Below are positions 1 through 4,569 of a stretch of 7,930 bases of DNA, one piece after another; the stretch's first letter is position 1; each line of letters starts with the position of its first letter. Position numbers and translations under genes: made by a program. This DNA is from Sphingomonas sp. GTDB lineage: Bacteria; Pseudomonadota; Alphaproteobacteria; Sphingomonadales; Sphingomonadaceae. The stretch covers positions 1 to 7,930 of the forward strand of contig JAICVC010000098.1 in assembly GCA_025935515.1 (NCBI GenBank). Direction: 5' to 3'. Under the pieces are notes generated by a model. That model ran no database searches. It saw only the letters and a program-made list of their open reading frames with translations, and had not been told where the DNA came from.

Positions 1-733
1 GTCCACGCTCGCTTACGTGCTTGCGGGGCGGCCGGGGTATGAGGTGACCGAGGGGGCGGTGACCTTTTCTCCCCTCCCTGGAAGGGAGGGGCCGGGGGTG
101 GGTAGCTCAGCGGCGGCCTCGATGGCCGACGCGGAGCTGCGCTCCGCACCCACCCCTAACCCCTCCCATCCAGGGAGGGGACTCGACCTCCTCTCCCTCG
201 AGCCGCACGCGCGCGCGGCGGCGGGGCTGTTCCTCGGCTTCCAATACCCAGTCGAGATCCCAGGCATCTCCTACCTCCAGTTCCTGCGCGAGAGCCTCAA
301 TTCGCAGCGCCGCGCCCGCGGCGAGACCGAGCTTTCGGCCGGCGACTTCATCAAGCTCGCGCGCGAACAGGCGGGCCTGCTCGGCATGGACGCCGAGATG
401 CTCAAGCGACCGGTCAACGTCGGCTTCTCGGGCGGCGAGAAGAAGCGCGCCGAGATGGTCCAGATGGGCATCATCGCGCCCAGCTTCGCGGTGCTCGACG
501 AGACCGACAGCGGGCTCGACATCGACGCGCTCAAAGCCGTCGGCGCGGGCATCAACCGCATCATGCGCGCGCCCGACAAGGGCGTGCTGCTGATCACCCA
601 CTACCAGCGCCTGCTCGACTACGTCGAACCCGACCGCGTGCACGTCTTGAACGAAGGGCGGATCGTCCGGTCGGGCGGGCCCGAGCTTGCGCACGAGCTC
701 GAGCGCGAAGGCTATGCGGAGGCGGCGGCGTGA
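1..733 (+). CDS. sufC: Fe-S cluster assembly ATPase SufC (5' partial), carrying an in-frame palindromic insert
   Basis: SufC is the cytoplasmic ABC-type ATPase of the SUF system; with SufB and SufD it forms the scaffold on which Fe-S clusters are built. The frame is open from base 2, beginning at the end of the Walker A region (STLAYVLAGRPGYEV), so the true start lies upstream of the window. Visible motifs are the Q-loop GFQYPVEIPG (Gln codon 242-244), the ABC signature GFSGGEKKRAEM (422-457), Walker B VLDETDSGLD (Asp-Glu 497-502) and the H-loop His (599-601). All catalytic motifs in view are intact and the C-terminus is normal. The oddity is between VTF (codon 65-67) and DLL (codon 185-187). 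The family normally has about three residues there, whereas this protein has 39, supplied by the palindromic element at 71-180. The stop overlaps the sufD start by 4 bases. Identity is very secure; whether the insert-bearing protein is fully active is unknown. Confidence 0.96.
   Translation, partial: STLAYVLAGRPGYEVTEGAVTFSPLPGREGPGVGSSAAASMADAELRSAPTPNPSHPGRGLDLLSLEPHARAAAGLFLGFQYPVEIPGISYLQFLRESLNSQRRARGETELSAGDFIKLAREQAGLLGMDAEMLKRPVNVGFSGGEKKRAEMVQMGIIAPSFAVLDETDSGLDIDALKAVGAGINRIMRAPDKGVLLITHYQRLLDYVEPDRVHVLNEGRIVRSGGPELAHELEREGYAEAAA
71..180. repeat. Compound palindromic repeat element inserted in frame within sufC
   Basis: The two 33-base ends (71-103 and 148-180) are inverted copies pairing at 29 of 33 positions; the mismatched pairs are 83/168, 92/159, 93/158 and 94/157. 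Each arm is itself a perfect hairpin: an 8-bp stem CCCCTCCC/GGGAGGGG with a 5-base loop (71-91 and 160-180). The centre has two further small hairpins, 114-118 with 124-128 and 131-136 with 142-147, so the unit could fold as a branched structure in DNA or RNA. There is no transposase gene and no clear target duplication, so it resembles a REP/MITE-like non-autonomous element. From general familiarity, GC-rich repeats of this look are common between genes in sphingomonads. No second copy was seen in this window. The boundaries are those of the palindrome; the exact inserted length is an inference from comparison with SufC family length. Confidence 0.9.
718..722 (+). promoter_or_regulatory. Ribosome binding site of sufD
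   Basis: GGAGG lies inside the end of sufC, 7 bases before the GTG at 730. It supports the GTG as the sufD start despite the overlap with the sufC stop. Confidence 0.7.
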
Positions 734-1467
734 CGGCTCCGTTCCCCACCCACAAGCAGGAGGAATGGCGCTACGCCGACCTCGATGCGCTGCGACCCGT
801 GTGGGAACGATTCGCCGAGCCGGTCACGGTGACCGTCGGTGCAGGGGAAGAGTTTGAAGAAATCTGGCTCCCGGTCGCGGATGACGTCCAACTGCGCCGC
901 GTCCAGCTGTCCCTCGGCGAAGGCGCGAATGCGCGCATTTTCGTGCTCAACGCAGCGCCGGTTTACGGCCGCATCGAGCTTGAGGTTTCGTTAGCCGCGG
1001 GGGCACAGTTCGAGCTGTACGGCGCAAATATCGGCACCGGTCTTTCGACCAACGAGATCGTCACCACCGTGATGCACGTCGGCGAGGGCGGACGTTCGCG
1101 CCAGACCATCCGCTCCGTGCTGAATGGCAAGGCCGTCGGGTCCTATCTCGGCAAGGTCGAGGTCGCGCGCGGGGCGCAGCAGACCGACGCCGAGCAGTCG
1201 GTCAAGGCCATGCTGCTCGACCGCGGCGCGACCGCGAACTGCAAGCCCGAACTCGAGATTTTCGCCGACGACGTGAAATGCGCGCACGGCGCGACCGTGG
1301 GCGAGTTGGACGCGATGCAATTGTTCTACGCCGAAAGCCGCGGCCTCGACCCTGCAAGCGCTCGCGCATTGCTGCTCGAAGGCTTCGTCATGGGCCTGTG
1401 GGACAGCGCGAACGAGCCGGACGCGATCTGCGCAGCCGGGCGCGAGGCGTTGCGGAGGGTCGTGTGA
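730..1467 (+). CDS. sufD: Fe-S cluster assembly protein SufD (short form)
   Basis: SufD is the SufB-related partner in the SufBCD scaffold and is needed for iron entry and cluster assembly. The 245-residue product starts with FPTHKQEEWRYADL, the typical SufD/SufB 'K-x-E-x-W-R-Y' entry motif. It continues with a beta-helix-like core and ends in the conserved SufB/SufD C-terminal segment (NCKPELEIFADDVKCAHGAT, then QLFYAESRGLD and ARALLLEGFV). Cys184 and His186 lie in the KCAHGAT motif, the position corresponding to the functional SufD histidine region. It is much shorter than enterobacterial SufD (about 420 residues), lacking most of the N-terminal helical part; short forms are usual in sphingomonads, so this is probably not a truncation. 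The GTG start is chosen because it forms a GTGA overlap with the sufC stop and has GGAGG upstream. The stop overlaps the sufS start in the same way. Confidence 0.93.
   Translation: MTAPFPTHKQEEWRYADLDALRPVWERFAEPVTVTVGAGEEFEEIWLPVADDVQLRRVQLSLGEGANARIFVLNAAPVYGRIELEVSLAAGAQFELYGANIGTGLSTNEIVTTVMHVGEGGRSRQTIRSVLNGKAVGSYLGKVEVARGAQQTDAEQSVKAMLLDRGATANCKPELEIFADDVKCAHGATVGELDAMQLFYAESRGLDPASARALLLEGFVMGLWDSANEPDAICAAGREALRRVV
1454..1459 (+). promoter_or_regulatory. Ribosome binding site of sufS
   Basis: GGAGGG lies 4 bases before the GTG at 1464 and inside the end of sufD. It decides the sufS start in favour of 1464 over the in-frame upstream ATG at 1278, which would run deep into sufD. Confidence 0.7.
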
Positions 1468-2657
1468 ACGCGCCGGCTCGCATCAATTCGGCACTGAATG
1501 TGCGCGACCAGTTCCCGGCGATCGCCAACTGGCATTATCTCGACAGCGCGGCGACCGCGCAGAAGCCGCAAACGGTGATCGACGCGATCACCGAGGCCTA
1601 TTCGCGCGATTACGCAACGGTGCATCGCGGCGTGTACGAACGCTCGGCGAGCATGACCGCGAGCTACGAGGCCGCGCGCGCGGCGGCGTCCAACCTGATC
1701 GGCGGACAGCCGAACGAACTGGTTTTCACGCGCGGCGCCACCGAGGCGATCAATCTCGTCGCGCACACGCTTCCCAAGGAAGGCCGCAACCGCGTCCTCC
1801 TCTCGCAGCTCGAGCATCACAGCAACATCGTTCCCTGGCAGCTCGCGGGTTACGAAGTCGATGCGGTGCCGCTGACTCCCGACGGGGAGATCGACCTCGA
1901 AGCCGCCGAAGCGATGCTCACCGAAGAGCATCGCATTGTAGGATTTGCTCACGTATCGAACGTCCTGGGCTCGATCCTCGACGCCGGGCGAGCCGCGGAG
2001 ATCGCTCATTCGAAAGGCGCCCTGCTCTTGCTGGACGGCTGCCAGGCAGTGCCCCGGTTGGACGTAAACATTGTGACCTTGGGCGCCGACTTTTACGCCT
2101 TCTCCGGGCACAAGCTTTACGCGCCGACCGGCATCGGCTGCCTCTGGGGCCGCGCCGAATTGCTCGCGAAAATGCCTCCGTGGCAGGGCGGCGGCGCGAT
2201 GATCGAGAAGGTCACATTCGAGGAGACGACGTTCCTCGACCCGCCCGCGCGCTTCGAAGCTGGCACGCCGCACATCGTAGGCGCCGTCGGGCTCCATGCG
2301 GCAGTCGACTGGGTCGAGAAGCTCAGCCTCGATGCGATCCACGCCCACGAATGCGCGCTCGTCTCCGAATGCCGCGACGCGCTTCGCAACGTCGGCGGCG
2401 TGACCCTCTACGGCCCCGAGGACAGCGCCGGAATCGTCAGCTTCAACGTCGACGGGGTGCATGCGCACGACACCGCCACCATATTGGACGATGCTGGCGT
2501 CGCGGTCCGTGCCGGCCACCATTGCGCGCAGCCGCTGATGGACTGGCTCAGCGTCCCCGCCACCGCCCGAGCGAGCTTCGCTGCGCATAGCGACAGCTCG
2601 GACATCGAGGCATTGGTGCGCGGGATTGAACAGGTGAAGCGGATCTTTTCGGCATGA
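1464..2657 (+). CDS. sufS: Cysteine desulfurase SufS
   Basis: This is a PLP-dependent group II cysteine desulfurase. It converts L-cysteine to L-alanine and holds the sulfur as a persulfide for Fe-S cluster assembly on SufBCD. The product is 397 residues, normal for the family (about 400-410). Visible landmarks are YLDSAATAQKP near the N-terminus, VHRGVYERSA, FTRGATEAINLVA, LEHHSNIVPWQ, the PLP lysine Lys217 in FSGHKLYAPTGIG, and the persulfide cysteine Cys354 in RAGHHCAQPLM. It starts at GTG 1464 in a GTGA overlap with the sufD stop, giving an N-terminus NAPARINSALNVRDQFPAI that fits SufS. Its stop overlaps the next gene's ATG (ATGA). No SufE gene is in view; a sulfur acceptor such as SufE or SufU would have to be encoded elsewhere. 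Confidence 0.96.
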   Translation: MNAPARINSALNVRDQFPAIANWHYLDSAATAQKPQTVIDAITEAYSRDYATVHRGVYERSASMTASYEAARAAASNLIGGQPNELVFTRGATEAINLVAHTLPKEGRNRVLLSQLEHHSNIVPWQLAGYEVDAVPLTPDGEIDLEAAEAMLTEEHRIVGFAHVSNVLGSILDAGRAAEIAHSKGALLLLDGCQAVPRLDVNIVTLGADFYAFSGHKLYAPTGIGCLWGRAELLAKMPPWQGGGAMIEKVTFEETTFLDPPARFEAGTPHIVGAVGLHAAVDWVEKLSLDAIHAHECALVSECRDALRNVGGVTLYGPEDSAGIVSFNVDGVHAHDTATILDDAGVAVRAGHHCAQPLMDWLSVPATARASFAAHSDSSDIEALVRGIEQVKRIFSA

Positions 2658-3109
2658 ATCGCGAAAAGAAGATCGAGACCGAGGAGGTCGACGCGGTGAC
2701 CCCGCCGCCGCGCGCCCGCGTGAGTCCGGAATTCGAGCGCAAGCGCGACTATCTCGCCGGCTTCCTCGCGGGAGAAAAACCGGGAGAACCCAAGGGCGGC
2801 GCCGGAAGCGATCTCCAGGCGTCGGTCGTCGAGGTGCTGAAATCGATTTACGACCCGGAGATTCCCGTCGACATTTACGAGCTCGGGCTGATTTACGACG
2901 TGGATATCAGCGAGGACGGCGACGCCACGATCACCATGACGCTCACCACGCCGCATTGCCCGGTGGCCGAATCGCTGCCGCAGGAAGTGGAGCTGCGGGT
3001 GCTGTCCGTCCCCGGCATCCGCGACGCGGTCGTCAACCTCGTCTGGGATCCGCCATGGGACCCGTCGAAGATGAGCGACGAGGCACGTTTAGAATTGGGA
3101 ATGCTGTGA
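2654..3109 (+). CDS. sufT: SUF-associated MIP18-family (DUF59/SufT-like) protein
   Basis: The 151-residue cytoplasmic protein belongs to the MIP18/DUF59 family; operon-linked members are called SufT and are implicated in Fe-S cluster maturation. Residues 1-52 are a charged, Pro/Gly-containing extension without an obvious domain. From residue 53 the conserved domain begins (LKSIYDPEIPVDIYELGLIY), followed by TTPHCPVAESLPQEV with the conserved Cys102, and closing with VVNLVWDPPWDPSKMSDEAR, a typical C-terminal motif of the family. The ATG at 2654 forms an ATGA overlap with the sufS stop; no strong Shine-Dalgarno sequence precedes it, so it probably depends on translational coupling. The family resembles PaaD, but the SUF operon context argues against a phenylacetate role. 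The exact biochemical step is not known from the sequence. Confidence 0.9.
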   Translation: MNREKKIETEEVDAVTPPPRARVSPEFERKRDYLAGFLAGEKPGEPKGGAGSDLQASVVEVLKSIYDPEIPVDIYELGLIYDVDISEDGDATITMTLTTPHCPVAESLPQEVELRVLSVPGIRDAVVNLVWDPPWDPSKMSDEARLELGML

Positions 3110-3465
3110 ACAAGGAAACGAAGCTGCGCGCGCGCCCCGCCGCCATTACCCTCACGCCGCGCGCCCAGGCGCGCATCGCTGAGCTAATGGGCCGCGCCCC
3201 CGAAGGCGCGATCGGAGTCAAGCTCTCGACTCCGCGCCGAGGCTGCTCGGGGCTCGCTTACTCGGTCGATTATGTGACCGACGAGCAGCCGTTCGACGAG
3301 AAGATCGAGACGCCCGGCGGCAGCTTCTACGTCGACGGCGCCAGCGTCCTCTATCTGATCGGCTCGGTGATGGACTGGCGCGAGGACGATTTCGCTGCGG
3401 GCTTCGTGTTCGAAAACCCCAACGCCAAGGGCGCCTGCGGGTGCGGGGAAAGCTTCACCGTCTGA
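3106..3465 (+). CDS. sufA: A-type Fe-S carrier protein SufA (HesB/IscA family)
   Basis: A-type carriers accept Fe-S clusters from the scaffold and pass them to target apoproteins in the cytoplasm. The 119-residue product shows the family pattern ITLTPRAQARIAELM, then GVKLSTPRRGCSGLAYSVDY and a C-terminal GACGCGESFTV. The three ligand cysteines are Cys47, Cys111 and Cys113. The GTG at 3106 overlaps the previous stop as GTGA and has only a weak ribosome binding site, suggesting coupled translation. The next in-frame ATG lies inside the conserved domain, so the GTG start is preferred. It is the last gene of the overlapping SUF series; IscA or ErpA are alternative names for the same fold, and operon position favours SufA. 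Confidence 0.93.
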   Translation: MNKETKLRARPAAITLTPRAQARIAELMGRAPEGAIGVKLSTPRRGCSGLAYSVDYVTDEQPFDEKIETPGGSFYVDGASVLYLIGSVMDWREDDFAAGFVFENPNAKGACGCGESFTV

Positions 3466-3504
3466 CCGAACAATGCTAAGTCGCCACGGCGAAAGGAGAG
3501 TATC
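3466..3504 (+). other. Short intergenic gap after the SUF genes
   Basis: These 39 bases contain a minimal inverted repeat (TCGC/GCGA, 3481-3492, loop of 4) but no stem of terminator size and no T-run. Read-through from the SUF operon into the small downstream gene is therefore possible. The last part holds the ribosome binding site of that gene. Confidence 0.5.
3494..3498 (+). promoter_or_regulatory. Ribosome binding site of the small secreted-protein gene
   Basis: AGGAG within AAAGGAGAG, 6 bases before the ATG at 3505. It is one of the best Shine-Dalgarno matches in the window and supports the small gene as real and 3505 as its start. Confidence 0.8.
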
Positions 3505-3768
3505 ATGCTCCTCTTCACCGTCGCTCTATTTGCCGCTTCGGCAAGTGCCGAGCCCGCCCGCGACATGCCCGTTTTCAATCCGGCGCCCGAGCGGGCAATA
3601 TGCCCGGAAACGCCGATGTCGATGGCTCGCAAGATGGGCAAGAAGCCCAGGGCCGTGCCGCTCGCCCAGCTTCCGCCGGCACAGACCTTCATGGCGGTGG
3701 ACCGTCGCATCGACAATTGTCCCGCCCCGCTGACCTTGACCGACTATCGAAATCCACGCCGGCGCTGA
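3505..3768 (+). CDS. Small predicted secreted protein of unknown function
   Basis: The product is an 87-residue protein of no family that I recognise. The N-terminus MLLFTVALFAASASAEPARD looks like a short Sec signal peptide with an Ala-x-Ala cleavage site (after ASA, near residue 15), which would leave a mature chain of about 70 residues. The mature part is basic and proline-rich, with two cysteines (in AICPETP and DNCPAPL) that could form one disulfide in the periplasm. A second overlapping frame starting at 3473 lacks a good start site and is less likely. The strong ribosome binding site and signal peptide support a real gene. It lies 39 bases after sufA and 30 bases before the methyltransferase gene, so it may be co-transcribed with either. 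Function cannot be inferred. Confidence 0.75.
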   Translation: MLLFTVALFAASASAEPARDMPVFNPAPERAICPETPMSMARKMGKKPRAVPLAQLPPAQTFMAVDRRIDNCPAPLTLTDYRNPRRR

Positions 3769-3786
3769 GCGCCACAGGCCGAAAAA

Positions 3787-3792
3787 GGGGAG
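3787..3792 (+). promoter_or_regulatory. Ribosome binding site of the mddA-like gene
   Basis: GGGGAG preceded by a run of A, 6 bases before the ATG at 3799. It confirms that start. Confidence 0.75.
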
Positions 3793-3798
3793 ATCGGC

Positions 3799-4554
3799 AT
3801 GTCACGTCTGCTTACCTTGCTGTTCGCGATCGTCTGTTACGCGATATTCTTCGCGACGTTCCTCTACCTCATCGTCTTCGTCGGCGATTTCGCCTTCTCG
3901 GGCCGGACGGTCGACGTCGGCCCGGAGGCGGCGCCACTCACCGCAGCCCTGATCGATATCGCCCTCATTGCCTTGTTCGGGCTGCAGCATAGCGTGATGG
4001 CGCGGCCCGCCTTCAAGGCGCGGTGGACCAGGATCGTCCCGCCAGCCGCCGAGCGCAGCGTGTACGTGCTCGCCGCGAGCATCGCGCTGATGATCCTGTT
4101 CCTCGGCTGGCGGCCGATCGGCACAATCGTCTGGAACGTCACCAACCCGCTGCTTGGGAGCGTGCTCTGGGCGCTTTTCTGGATCGGCTGGGCGACGGTG
4201 CTGGTGAGCACGTTCCTGATCAATCATTTCGAGCTGTTCGGACTGCAGCAAGCCTGGTTCCACGTCCGCGACCGCCAGGCCGCGCCGCCCGAACTGAGGC
4301 AGCCGTTTTTCTACCGCTGGGTCGCGCACCCGCTCTACGCGGGCTTCTTCCTCGCTTTCTGGGCCGCCCCGGAAATGACCGCGGGGCATCTGCTGCTGGC
4401 GGCGGGTCTCTCAGTCTATATGCTGATCGCCATCCGCTATGAGGAGCGCGACCTCACCCATCTCTTCGGGGAAGATTACCGCCGCTACCGTGCCGGCGTG
4501 GGCGGCCTGGTGCCGCGTTTCAGACGACGGAGCGGTCGAAGCTCGGCCGCCTGA
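3799..4554 (+). CDS. mddA: Probable methanethiol S-methyltransferase (MddA/NnrU-type membrane protein)
   Basis: MddA proteins methylate methanethiol with S-adenosylmethionine to give dimethyl sulfide; they belong to the NnrU/isoprenylcysteine methyltransferase-like membrane superfamily. The 251-residue product has about five to six hydrophobic segments: roughly 4-28, 48-66, 85-105, 118-138, 172-190 and 196-214. Landmarks are FGLQHSVMARPAFK, ERSVYVLAAS, WFHVRDRQ, and the C-terminal methyltransferase-like stretch RWVAHPLYAGFFLAFW followed by IRYEERDLTHLFGEDYRRYR. The last motif (E-E-x-x-L...G-x-x-Y-x-x-Y) is shared with the ICMT family and contributes to SAM binding. It has its own good ribosome binding site, and its stop lies 3 bases from the stop of the convergent protease gene. 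The family is secure; substrate specificity is inferred from overall resemblance to MddA, and a general thiol or isoprenylcysteine-type methyltransferase remains possible. Confidence 0.82.
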   Translation: MSRLLTLLFAIVCYAIFFATFLYLIVFVGDFAFSGRTVDVGPEAAPLTAALIDIALIALFGLQHSVMARPAFKARWTRIVPPAAERSVYVLAASIALMILFLGWRPIGTIVWNVTNPLLGSVLWALFWIGWATVLVSTFLINHFELFGLQQAWFHVRDRQAAPPELRQPFFYRWVAHPLYAGFFLAFWAAPEMTAGHLLLAAGLSVYMLIAIRYEERDLTHLFGEDYRRYRAGVGGLVPRFRRRSGRSSAA

Positions 4555-4569
4555 CGTTCAGAAGCCGAG
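4542..4569. terminator. Inverted repeat spanning two facing stop codons; possible weak bidirectional terminator
   Basis: CTCGGC (4542-4547) pairs with GCCGAG (4564-4569). Inside it CTGA (4551-4554) pairs with TCAG (4558-4561) around the 3-base loop CGT, giving a 10-bp interrupted stem. The TGA of the mddA-like gene and the opposite-strand TGA of the protease gene form the tip. There is no T-run on either side, so intrinsic termination is doubtful, but it is the only structure at this convergent end. Confidence 0.35.

Noticed and set aside
71..180. Element as an insertion sequence or CRISPR fragment
   Set aside because: It has no transposase, no spaced direct repeats and no obvious target duplication; the structure is a short compound palindrome.
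68..184. sufC as a pseudogene or frameshifted gene
   Set aside because: The frame is continuous through the insert, and all downstream catalytic motifs and the operon overlaps are intact, so a decayed gene is not supported, although activity is untested.
107..694. Minus-strand open frame (195 codons) opposite sufC
   Set aside because: It is a shadow of sufC, with no family resemblance and a composition typical of antisense frames in GC-rich DNA.
1278..1463. Upstream extension of SufS to an ATG at 1278
   Set aside because: It would overlap sufD by nearly 190 bases and add an Arg-rich tail unlike SufS; the GTG at 1464 has a ribosome binding site and the same overlap pattern as its neighbours.
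1326..2588. Long minus-strand open frame (420 codons) opposite sufD/sufS
   Set aside because: It lies wholly antisense to well-recognised sufD and sufS, has no recognisable protein features and reflects GC-rich codon bias; long antisense frames are expected here.
3481..3492. Hairpin TCGCCACGGCGA as terminator of the SUF operon
   Set aside because: The stem is only 4 bp and there is no T-run, too weak to call an intrinsic terminator.
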